Positions 1 to 4,682 of a DNA stretch of 6,733 nucleotides are shown piece by piece. Source of the stretch: Thermococcus sp. (lineage in GTDB: Archaea > Methanobacteriota_B > Thermococci > Thermococcales > Thermococcaceae); NCBI RefSeq assembly GCF_027066465.1, contig NZ_JAMONU010000171.1:1-6733 (forward strand), read 5' to 3'. The translations under genes and the position numbers were made by a program. A model generated the notes under the pieces. The model was not told the DNA's origin. It did not search any database and saw only the letters and a program-made list of their open reading frames with translations. Positions within the stretch are counted from its first letter, which is position 1; each line of letters begins with the position of its first letter.

Positions 1-1
1 G

Positions 2-439
2 CCGGTTATCGCGAAGCTGACGCCGAACATAGACGACATCACGAAGCTCGGCTTGGCGGCTGAGAAGGCCGGTGCAGATGCCGTCTCGGCCATAAACACT
101 CTGAAGGCGATTGCAATTGACATCTACGCAAGGAAACCAATCCTCAGCAACCGCGTCGGCGGCTACTCCGGACCCGGTGTTAAGCCCGTCGCGCTCAGAG
201 CTGTTTACGACCTCGCGAGGGTTCTTGAGGTTCCTGTGATAGGCATCGGCGGAATAACAACGTGGCAGGACGCCGTTGAGTTCCTTTTGGCTGGGGCCTC
301 GGCGCTTCAGATTGGAACTGCCGTTTCGCTCAGAGGCTGGAAGGTCTTCAGGGAAATCAACGAGGGCATCGAAGCCTACCTCGAAAGCGAGGGCTTTTCG
401 AACGTGGAGGAGATAGTCGGCCTGGCGCTGGAGGAGTAA
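2..439 (+). CDS. pyrD: Dihydroorotate dehydrogenase, C-terminal half (partial, cut by left edge)
   Basis: This is the C-terminal 145 codons of PyrD, the FMN enzyme that oxidises dihydroorotate to orotate in pyrimidine synthesis. Reading starts in frame at base 2 and enters directly into conserved sequence, so the gene begins left of the window; the TTG at 53 is internal. Visible class 1 PyrD motifs, numbered from base 2, are the strand with a conserved lysine (PVIAKLTPN, 1-9), AINT (30-33), the GGYSG-x-x-KP loop (53-62), and the two FMN-phosphate loops IGIGGI (80-85) and AGASALQIGTA (97-107). The fragment ends at a normal position for the family. The sequence resembles the class 1B (PyrK-partnered) type, but that assignment is inference because the N-terminal part and the pyrK neighbourhood are not visible. 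Downstream, queC lies 106 bp away and appears to have its own promoter. Confidence 0.95.
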   Translation, partial: PVIAKLTPNIDDITKLGLAAEKAGADAVSAINTLKAIAIDIYARKPILSNRVGGYSGPGVKPVALRAVYDLARVLEVPVIGIGGITTWQDAVEFLLAGASALQIGTAVSLRGWKVFREINEGIEAYLESEGFSNVEEIVGLALEE

Positions 440-499
440 TTATGAAGGAGTGACCACAGAAGAAGCTCTCAATGAGGCTACAAGCGACATCAAACTTCC

Positions 500-512
500 G
501 GAAAACTTTAAG
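500..512 (+). promoter_or_regulatory. Probable queC promoter (BRE plus TATA-like element)
   Basis: A purine-rich BRE-like GGAAAA (500-505) abuts CTTTAAG (506-512). An archaeal start site about 26 nt downstream would fall near 535, giving an mRNA leader of about 11 nt that contains just the ribosome-binding site at 536-540. This spacing is what one expects for Thermococcales and is part of the case for starting QueC at 546. The position is inferred; no transcript data are available. Confidence 0.5.
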
Positions 513-535
513 CCTTCAAAATTGGATTTGAGCTG

Positions 536-540
536 GGTGA
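536..540 (+). promoter_or_regulatory. Ribosome-binding site deciding the queC start
   Basis: GGTGA lies 5 nt before the ATG at 546, the same motif and spacing used by other genes here. The alternative in-frame GTG at 450 has only GGAG directly touching it, and GGAGGAG 13 nt away, neither well placed. Confidence 0.7.
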
Positions 541-545
541 GAAAA

Positions 546-1265
546 ATGAAGCGCGCGGTGGTGCTGTTTTCCGGTGGACTCGACTCAACGGCCTGCCTCT
601 ACTGGGCAAAGAAGAACTACGACGAGGTCATAATGCTCGTCATCAACTACGGGAGCAACGAGGAGCGCGTTACGAACAGAGTTGCCGAGTTCTTTTCAAA
701 GGAGCTGGACGTCCCGCTGAAGATAGTTCGCCTCGACTTCCTCGAGGAGTTCTCAAAGCTTCGCGGAACGACGCTCGTCGGCGGGGAGACGCCGAAGGTA
801 ACCGCTCGGGAGCTTGAGGACTTTGAAAGGGCGAAGGAGACGGCCAAAAGCGTCTGGGTTCCGGCAAGGAACGTGGTTTTGATAGCGGTCGCGGCATCAC
901 TCCTCGATGCACTCGGAGGAGGGGACATAATAGTCGGCTTCAACGCTGAGGAAGGTGCCACTTTCCCGGACAACACGCCCGAGTTCGTCGAGAAGATGAA
1001 CGAGATGCTTCGCTATGGAACGATGGCCGATGTGAAGGTCGTCGCTCCGCTCATAAACCTCGACAAGAGGGGCATAGCGCGGCTTTTGAAGGAGCTCGGA
1101 GCGAAGTACGAGTACTCCAACTCCTGCTACATGCCGAAGGGCTTCACCGAGGACGGGAAGCCGATACACTGCGGTGAATGCGAGAGCTGCGTCAGGAGGC
1201 ACCGCGGTCTCATCGAGGGCATAGGAGAGGACAAGACCGTTTACGCCCTCGAGCCGAAGATTTGA
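546..1265 (+). CDS. queC: 7-cyano-7-deazaguanine (preQ0) synthase QueC
   Basis: QueC converts 7-carboxy-7-deazaguanine to preQ0 with ammonia and ATP. In archaea preQ0 is inserted at G15 of tRNA and becomes archaeosine. The 239-aa protein begins with the N-type PP-loop motif SGGLDST (residues 9-15) that binds ATP pyrophosphate. It continues through the family stretch VWVPARNVV and ends with a zinc site of four cysteines (C194, C209, C212, C215; NSC then HCGECESC). Length and motif order match complete archaeal QueC. I chose the ATG at 546 because GGTGA sits 5 nt upstream and the PP-loop then lies at the usual position. The open frame continues upstream to a GTG at 450, but those 32 extra codons use A/T-rich third positions unlike the rest and overlap a plausible promoter. 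The gene precedes two tRNA genes, each with a G15. Confidence 0.95.
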   Translation: MKRAVVLFSGGLDSTACLYWAKKNYDEVIMLVINYGSNEERVTNRVAEFFSKELDVPLKIVRLDFLEEFSKLRGTTLVGGETPKVTARELEDFERAKETAKSVWVPARNVVLIAVAASLLDALGGGDIIVGFNAEEGATFPDNTPEFVEKMNEMLRYGTMADVKVVAPLINLDKRGIARLLKELGAKYEYSNSCYMPKGFTEDGKPIHCGECESCVRRHRGLIEGIGEDKTVYALEPKI

Positions 1266-1291
1266 TGCCCATATCTGTTCATTCACCACCG

Positions 1292-1305
1292 CAAGATTTA
1301 TAAAT
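1292..1305 (+). promoter_or_regulatory. tRNA operon promoter (TATA box)
   Basis: TTTATAAAT (1297-1305), preceded by CAAGA as a BRE-like element, is the best TATA box in the window. A start about 26 nt downstream, near 1326-1328, would give a 5' leader of only 5-7 nt before mature tRNA-Phe at 1333, typical of archaeal tRNA genes. Confidence 0.8.
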
Positions 1306-1332
1306 TTCTTCCTTGCCCTTATCTTTGGGCGT

Positions 1333-1409
1333 GGGGCGGTAGCTCAGCCTGGGAGAGCGCCGGACTGAAGATCCGGGTGTCGGGGGTTCAAATCCCCCTC
1401 GCCCCACCA
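1333..1409 (+). tRNA. tRNA-Phe (anticodon GAA)
   Basis: The sequence folds as a full cloverleaf. The acceptor stem is GGGGCGG with TCGCCCC (1399-1405; seven pairs, the last a G-U). The D stem is GCTC with GAGC, and the anticodon stem is CCGGA with TCCGG. The anticodon loop CTGAAGA (1365-1371) carries GAA at 1367-1369. The T stem is GGGGG with CCCCC and the T loop is TTCAAAT (1387-1393). The discriminator is A1406 and CCA is encoded at 1407-1409. There is no intron. G15 (1347), the archaeosine site, is present. It is the first gene of a two-tRNA transcription unit. Confidence 0.97.
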
Positions 1410-1417
1410 CCTTCTGT

Positions 1418-1495
1418 GCGGTGGTAGTCTAGCCTGGTCTAGGACACCGGCCTTCCAAGCCGGTGACCCGGGTTCAAATCCCGGCCACCGCACCA
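1418..1495 (+). tRNA. tRNA-Gly (anticodon TCC)
   Basis: A second complete cloverleaf starts 8 nt after the CCA of tRNA-Phe. The acceptor stem is GCGGTGG (1418-1424) with CCACCGC (1485-1491). The D stem is GTCT with GGAC, including one U-G pair. The anticodon stem is CCGGC with GCCGG, and the loop CTTCCAA (1452-1458) carries TCC at 1454-1456. The T arm contains GGTTCAAATCC. The discriminator is A1492 and CCA is encoded at 1493-1495. G15 is at 1432. No promoter fits in the 8-nt spacer, so it should be processed from a common precursor with tRNA-Phe. The gene ends 5 bp from the oppositely oriented rtcA stop. Confidence 0.97.
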
Positions 1496-1498
1496 CAC

Positions 1499-1502
1499 TT
1501 TT
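1499..1502 (+). terminator. Weak oligo-T stop signal after tRNA-Gly
   Basis: Four T residues directly after the tRNA-Gly CCA are the only T run available as an archaeal termination signal. They overlap the rtcA stop codon on the other strand. Four Ts are short for efficient termination, so readthrough antisense to rtcA is possible. Confidence 0.3.
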
Positions 1503-2529
1503 AAACAACTTTGGGTTTTCTGACGCTTACCGTTCCTGAACCTCCGACGTCACCTTCAACTGTGAAAGTTTTTCCAAGGAACCTCTCAACGACCCAGACG
1601 TTGGTCGTCAGGTGGTTGGTGATTTCAACGACCCCTATTTCCCCTCCGGCGAACGCCAAGAAGGGTATCAGCTGGTCGCCGAGGAATTTATCCACCGCCT
1701 TCCTTGAAGTCAGCTGGCCGAGAAGTTCGTCGGCCGCTTCCCTCCCCACGACTTCCGCGGGTTTGCCCCTCTTTCCGAGGGCGTCTCCCCCGAGCCTAAG
1801 GGAATCGGTCTCGGCCCAGACGACGATTCCGCTTCCGGGTCCGAGGGAGCGCGAGACCTCACGCTCAATTTCAACGGGCAGACTGTAGAGTCCTCTTATC
1901 CTCTCCTCAGCCGCCTTCGCCTGCCTCTCGGCAACGTGAGCGGGGAGGTTCGTTGCGTGACTTATCCCGCCGAACTTCTTTATTCTGTTCCACTCAAGGG
2001 CTGTGATTGGCTTTCGCTCCTCCCACGGCTCGACCCTTCCGACGACGAGTCCGCCGCCCTTTGGATAGTGGCCCCTCCTCCTCAGCTCCAGTTCTACCTT
2101 CAGGCCCATCTTTTCGAGGGCGAAGAGCGTAACGTTCCTCAGGTAGTCCACTGGCGGACTCCAGGGAACGTCCGTTCCTCCCGTTACCTCAAAGCTTCCC
2201 CCCACGAAGGCCATCGCCGGAAGTAAAGCCTGAAGAACGAGGGTCACACTGCCGGCGGTCTTTATCGGAACCCTGATGTGCTTGGCCTCGGGCTTTCCTG
2301 GCCAGAACTCCAGCACCGTCGAGCCCACCCTGGCTCCCTTAACCCTTGCGTTGCTCAGCTCCTTCAGGGCCAAAATGCCGTGAAGATGCTGGGGCCGTAA
2401 ACCAGGGTTCGGCCTGTTGGCCCGGATGTTGTATATCCTCACCGGCTTCCCCGTGATTACCGACAGAGCAACGGCCGTTCTGAGTATCTGACCGCCGCCC
2501 TCCCCGTAGGAGCCGTCAATCTCTATCAT
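1501..2529 (-). CDS. rtcA: RNA 3'-terminal phosphate cyclase RtcA
   Basis: RtcA uses ATP to turn an RNA 3'-phosphate into a 2',3'-cyclic phosphate through a covalent His-AMP intermediate. The 342-aa protein has the family signature at its N-terminus (DGSYGEGGGQILR, residues 4-16). It also has GSVTLVLQ and GGTDVPWSPP, HVAERQAKAAEERI, and the DQLIPFLAFAGG block. The catalytic histidine appears at H306 in ITNHLTTN, matching the E. coli CHLLTN context of His309. The size matches archaeal RtcA. The start at 2529 is supported by GGAGGTG (2541-2535) 5 nt upstream. The open frame continues 38 codons further, but that extension would cross into the divergent gene and is not RtcA-like. The gene faces the tRNA pair at its 3' end and diverges from an unknown gene at its 5' end; no rtcB ligase gene lies in this window. 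Confidence 0.96.
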   Translation of the reverse strand: MIEIDGSYGEGGGQILRTAVALSVITGKPVRIYNIRANRPNPGLRPQHLHGILALKELSNARVKGARVGSTVLEFWPGKPEAKHIRVPIKTAGSVTLVLQALLPAMAFVGGSFEVTGGTDVPWSPPVDYLRNVTLFALEKMGLKVELELRRRGHYPKGGGLVVGRVEPWEERKPITALEWNRIKKFGGISHATNLPAHVAERQAKAAEERIRGLYSLPVEIEREVSRSLGPGSGIVVWAETDSLRLGGDALGKRGKPAEVVGREAADELLGQLTSRKAVDKFLGDQLIPFLAFAGGEIGVVEITNHLTTNVWVVERFLGKTFTVEGDVGGSGTVSVRKPKVV

Positions 2530-2534
2530 CCCAC

Positions 2535-2541
2535 CACCTCC
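2535..2541 (-). promoter_or_regulatory. rtcA ribosome-binding site
   Basis: GGAGGTG on the minus strand sits 5 nt before the ATG at 2529. It fixes the start of RtcA over the longer open frame that reaches back to 2643. Confidence 0.75.
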
Positions 2542-2559
2542 ACACTCTATTCCGTATCC

Positions 2560-2587
2560 CCTAAAAACATGACGAAAATCTTTTAGG
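2560..2587. promoter_or_regulatory. Symmetric divergent promoter for rtcA and the 185-aa gene
   Basis: CCTAAAA (2560-2566) and its exact complement TTTTAGG (2581-2587) form a 7-bp inverted repeat separated by 14 bp. Read as TATA-like elements on their own strands, the plus element would start RNA near 2590 (leader about 28 nt to ATG 2618). The minus element would start near 2557 (leader about 28 nt to ATG 2529). The two initiation complexes would face each other and overlap. This assignment is inference from position and symmetry; the boxes are weak TATA matches. Confidence 0.4.
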
Positions 2588-2617
2588 CAATCCGAATTAA
2601 GTTGAGCCGGTGGGAGC

Positions 2618-3175
2618 ATGGACGAGCTTGAGTTCTGCGTCAAGAGCCTCAGTTATCCCCTTGGGATGCTGCTCGAGACCCTTGAAAGGTGGAGGGGTGA
2701 GGGTGTAATAGTGGACGGAAGGGGAATAACCGTACCGGACGTTCCCTTCGCCGCCAAGTGCTATCTGGTTTCGAGGGCGCTCTTCGAAAGTCTCGACGTG
2801 GTTGACGGAAAGAGGCTCGCCGACGATATGTCCTACGTGGAGGACTTCATAGCCCGAATCCTCTCGTCCCCGCTCGGGAAGAGGATTGAAGACTACGTCC
2901 GAAGGGCTGACGAGATGATATCGGTTCGCGGAAGGCTCAACGTTAACTGGCTCGAGTTCGAGAGGAGGAGCGAAAGGGTCAAGCCACTCCTCGAAAGGGT
3001 TCTCTCCGGGGAGGAGCCGGAGGAGCTTGACAAACTTTCGGTTGATGAGTGCCTCCTCATGAGCTACCTGGCCGGGAGCAGGAAAAGACGTGAGCTTGTC
3101 AACGCGGTTCTCGGCAGGCACAACCGGGCCTTCAGGGAAGCCGTCAAGGCCTACTTCAGGGCACTGAGGAGTTAA
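2618..3175 (+). CDS. Hypothetical protein, 185 aa, divergent from rtcA
   Basis: I do not recognise this family. It is a complete frame with a normal start: ATG at 2618 preceded by GGTGGG about 3 nt upstream, and Thermococcus-like codon use throughout. The protein is soluble-looking, with no signal peptide or membrane segment. After a short strand-like piece (GVIVDGRGITVPDVP, residues 29-43) it appears almost wholly alpha-helical and highly charged (for example RRADEMISVRGRLNVNWLEF around 94-113). It ends in a basic helix (SRKRRELVNAVLGRHNRAFR, about 153-172) that could touch nucleic acid. There is only one cysteine pair worth noting (C7 and C48), far apart, so no zinc motif. Sharing a promoter region with rtcA suggests, but does not show, a link to RNA end repair. 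Its last 20 bp overlap the end of the opposing gene. Confidence 0.85.
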   Translation: MDELEFCVKSLSYPLGMLLETLERWRGEGVIVDGRGITVPDVPFAAKCYLVSRALFESLDVVDGKRLADDMSYVEDFIARILSSPLGKRIEDYVRRADEMISVRGRLNVNWLEFERRSERVKPLLERVLSGEEPEELDKLSVDECLLMSYLAGSRKRRELVNAVLGRHNRAFREAVKAYFRALRS

Positions 3176-3968
3176 GCCTGAGGGCTGCTCTCAGGGCCTC
3201 CTCCTTCCGCAAACCCCTTCTCACGAGTGCCTCAACGAGCCTCGTAACGGCCTCAACGTTCCTCAGGTTCAGCCTCTTCTCGGGGAGGTTTATTGAATCC
3301 GGTGAAACCTCGAGGCCGAGTCTCGCGGACAGCTCCGCCGCGAACTCCTCCCTTGTCAGAGGGGGAATCCTCACGAAGAGTGAAAACTCAAAATCCCTGT
3401 ACCTCGAAGCGTCCCTCGTCTCAACGATTACCGGCCTCTCCCTCTCCCCCCAGAGAAGCTCGGCAACCCTCCCCCTTGGAGGTTCCCTGAGCAGAATCGC
3501 TCCCTCAGGGAGAAGCTCGCTTATGTCGACTCCCCTTAAGTTTTCGACGAGCGTGTCAACACCGAGGGACAGCAGCTCCCTCCATTCGAGTTTTCTCTCG
3601 GTTTTCTCTGACGTTGCCCTCCTGTACAGGCTCTCGCTCACCAGCGTTATCTGGTAGACCTCCTTCCTGCCCTCCAGATGGAGAACGCCGTTGGAGAGGA
3701 GCCTGAGTCCGAGCCTCGCAAGGGAGGAACTGAGCTTCTCTTCGCTTCTGGTTGTTATTGCCCCTTTTCCCGAAACGTCCTCTGGCCCCTTGCTAACGAG
3801 TCTGTAATCGGTCGGGAAAAGTCCTTTAGCGTTGAAGAACTCCTCCAGCGTTTCCTTGGCCTTCTCCTCGCTTACCGCATAAACCTTCACGAACTCGACG
3901 TTCCCAGCTCTATCAACCCCAATGAAAACCACGGCATCGTGCCTCTCCTTGGGGGTCAGAATGTCCAT
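3156..3968 (-). CDS. Hypothetical protein, 270 aa, possible degenerate AAA-like fold
   Basis: No family is recognised with certainty. The start is ATG 3968, with GAGGTGA (3979-3973) overlapping the stop of the upstream phosphoesterase; the gap is 9 nt, so the two form an operon. Residues 10-60 look like a small alpha/beta unit (DAVVFIGVDRAGNVEFVKVY). From about 150 the order of elements recalls an AAA ATPase. LPEGAILLREPPRGRVAELL (153-172) sits where a Walker A strand and loop would be, but lacks the GxxGxGK[ST] residues. RPVIVETRDASRYRDFEF (178-195) resembles the sensor-1 strand with VIxxTN replaced. IPPLTREEFAAELSARL (201-217) resembles the post-sensor helix, and a helical lid-like end follows (236-263). 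Walker B is absent because only about 10 residues separate the first two blocks. If the reading is right, it is a shrunken, non-catalytic AAA relative; a wholly different fold is possible. Confidence 0.8.
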   Translation of the reverse strand: MDILTPKERHDAVVFIGVDRAGNVEFVKVYAVSEEKAKETLEEFFNAKGLFPTDYRLVSKGPEDVSGKGAITTRSEEKLSSSLARLGLRLLSNGVLHLEGRKEVYQITLVSESLYRRATSEKTERKLEWRELLSLGVDTLVENLRGVDISELLPEGAILLREPPRGRVAELLWGERERPVIVETRDASRYRDFEFSLFVRIPPLTREEFAAELSARLGLEVSPDSINLPEKRLNLRNVEAVTRLVEALVRRGLRKEEALRAALRLNSSVP

Positions 3969-3977
3969 CGGCTCACC

Positions 3978-4490
3978 TCAGAGACTCATGGCCCCCAGCA
4001 GTTCTCCGGTTTCGATGTTGAAAATCTCAACAACCCTCTTCCTGGTGTCGAGCAGGGCAACGCTCCTAACGCCTGTTAAATAGCCGCAGACCTCTCCAGG
4101 GTTCACGACTATCGTACGTCCGACCTCCCTAATCTCGTAATGGTGGGTGTGGCCGACTATGACTATGTCGTAGAGCTTGCTGTAGGCCAAAGCCCTCACG
4201 AGGACCTCGTTGGTTCCGTGCGTCACCGCTATCTTCATTCCTTCCGCCTCGACCTCGATTAGCTCATCCTCTATCCCTAAAGCCTTCCTGAGGCCGTCCC
4301 TTTCGCCGTCGTTGTTGCCGAATACACCCCTCAGCGGGGCTTTGAGCTTCCCAAGCTCCCTTGCGACGAACGGGGCAACGTAGTCACCGGCGTGGATTAC
4401 GAGGTCGACGTTCCTCTCGTTGAGGAACTCCACGGCCTTTCTGATGGCCGGGAGGTTATCGTGAGTATCGCTCATAATCCCAATCAGCAT
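3978..4490 (-). CDS. MJ0936/YfcE-type metallophosphoesterase
   Basis: This 170-aa protein is a complete calcineurin-like phosphodiesterase of the small MJ0936/YfcE group, which cleaves phosphodiester model substrates using two metal ions. All expected ligands are visible: D8 and H10 in SDTHD, D36 in GDY, N59 in GNND, H91 in HGT, and H114 and H116 in GHTHH. NPGE (130-133) follows as usual. The natural substrate is unknown for most of the group and cannot be inferred here. The start at ATG 4490 places the first strand (LIGIMSDTHDN) exactly as in relatives, with AGGTGA about 6 nt upstream. It is the first gene of a two-gene minus-strand operon with the 270-aa protein. It is divergent from gins23 across a palindrome-rich region. 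A TATA box at 4530-4523 with an inverted repeat between it and the start suggests regulation by a repressor. Confidence 0.95.
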   Translation of the reverse strand: MLIGIMSDTHDNLPAIRKAVEFLNERNVDLVIHAGDYVAPFVARELGKLKAPLRGVFGNNDGERDGLRKALGIEDELIEVEAEGMKIAVTHGTNEVLVRALAYSKLYDIVIVGHTHHYEIREVGRTIVVNPGEVCGYLTGVRSVALLDTRKRVVEIFNIETGELLGAMSL

Positions 4491-4503
4491 TACGGCTCAC
4501 CTG

Positions 4504-4520
4504 AAGGGGATTCTCCCCTT
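4504..4520. repeat. 17-bp inverted repeat in the phosphoesterase promoter
   Basis: AAGGGGA (4504-4510) and TCCCCTT (4514-4520) are exact complements around a 3-nt centre TTC. It lies between the presumed TATA box and the start codon of the minus-strand phosphoesterase, just upstream of the estimated RNA start near 4500. That is a classic place for an archaeal repressor to block polymerase. An RNA hairpin is less likely unless transcription starts further upstream. Confidence 0.6.
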
Positions 4521-4522
4521 TG

Positions 4523-4530
4523 CTTTATAG
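4523..4530 (-). promoter_or_regulatory. Probable TATA box of the phosphoesterase operon
   Basis: CTATAAAG on the minus strand, about 35 nt before ATG 4490, would give a start near 4500 and a leader of about 10 nt holding AGGTGA. The BRE side (GATAACC) is not a strong match. Confidence 0.55.
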
Positions 4531-4544
4531 GGTTATCGAGAACC
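4531..4544. repeat. Imperfect 14-bp palindrome beside the TATA box
   Basis: GGTTATCGAGAACC has matching GGTT/AACC arms around a TCGA core, with one mismatched pair flanking the core. It abuts the phosphoesterase TATA box on its upstream side, where an activator or BRE-blocking protein could bind. It could be chance. Confidence 0.35.
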
Positions 4545-4563
4545 ACCCTGTCGGTTGTGCTGT

Positions 4564-4581
4564 ATGTGTTCATGAACACAT
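4564..4581. promoter_or_regulatory. Perfect 18-bp palindrome, candidate operator
   Basis: ATGTGTTCATGAACACAT is perfectly self-complementary with no spacer. It lies about 62 bp before the gins23 TATA element and about 34 bp beyond the phosphoesterase TATA box, in the only long intergenic region here. The form suits a dimeric helix-turn-helix regulator acting on one or both divergent promoters. The GTT-N4-AAC core resembles but does not match the GTT-N3-AAC SurR site, so no regulator is named. Confidence 0.55.
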
Positions 4582-4591
4582 TCGAGTGGAA

Positions 4592-4619
4592 GCGTAGCTG
4601 GCATAGCCCTGCTCAACGC
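4592..4619. repeat. 28-nt stem-loop element, function unknown
   Basis: GCGT/ACGC, AGC/GCT and GGC/GCC pair in nested order around an ATA loop, giving ten pairs with a 2-nt bulge and a small internal loop. It lies upstream of the gins23 TATA element, so it should not be part of gins23 mRNA. It could be DNA-level structure, part of a small RNA, or chance. No C/D boxes were seen, and no clear ACA box fits. Confidence 0.3.
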
Positions 4620-4640
4620 CGTTCTAAGATGTTCCGGCAA

Positions 4641-4649
4641 GGTTTATTA
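4641..4649 (+). promoter_or_regulatory. Probable gins23-mcm promoter
   Basis: TTTATTA (4643-4649) preceded by GGCAAGG would place the RNA start near 4671-4675. The leader would be about 8-12 nt and carry GGTGGTG just before ATG 4683. No internal promoter is evident before mcm. Confidence 0.6.
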
Positions 4650-4682
4650 GACCCCTAATCCGAGCGGGTAAAAGGTGGTGTC

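Noticed and set aside
450..545. N-terminal extension of QueC from a GTG start
   Set aside because: Its third-position base use is unlike the rest of the gene, the ribosome-binding site is badly spaced, and the ATG at 546 gives the family-typical N-terminus.
1501..2529. Suspected loss of the RtcA catalytic histidine in KFLGDQL
   Set aside because: That block corresponds to EYLADQL of E. coli RtcA; the catalytic histidine lies further on and is present as H306 in NHLTTN.
2530..2643. 38-codon upstream extension of RtcA reaching 2643
   Set aside because: It would overlap the start of the divergent gene, does not resemble RtcA, and a good GGAGGTG precedes the ATG at 2529.
3484..3511. TCCCTGA/TCAGGGA inverted repeat with a 14-bp spacer
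   Set aside because: It sits inside the coding region of the 270-aa protein, where repeated Pro, Glu and Leu codons easily produce such matches; there is no sign of a regulatory role.
4567..4578. SurR-type redox regulator site in the 18-bp palindrome
   Set aside because: The core is GTT-N4-AAC whereas the SurR consensus as I recall it is GTT-N3-AAC, so the spacing does not fit.
4392..4658. 88-aa plus-strand frame spanning the phosphoesterase start and the intergenic region
   Set aside because: Most of it is the reverse of conserved phosphoesterase sequence, it has no ribosome-binding site, and its tail runs through the palindrome and the gins23 promoter.
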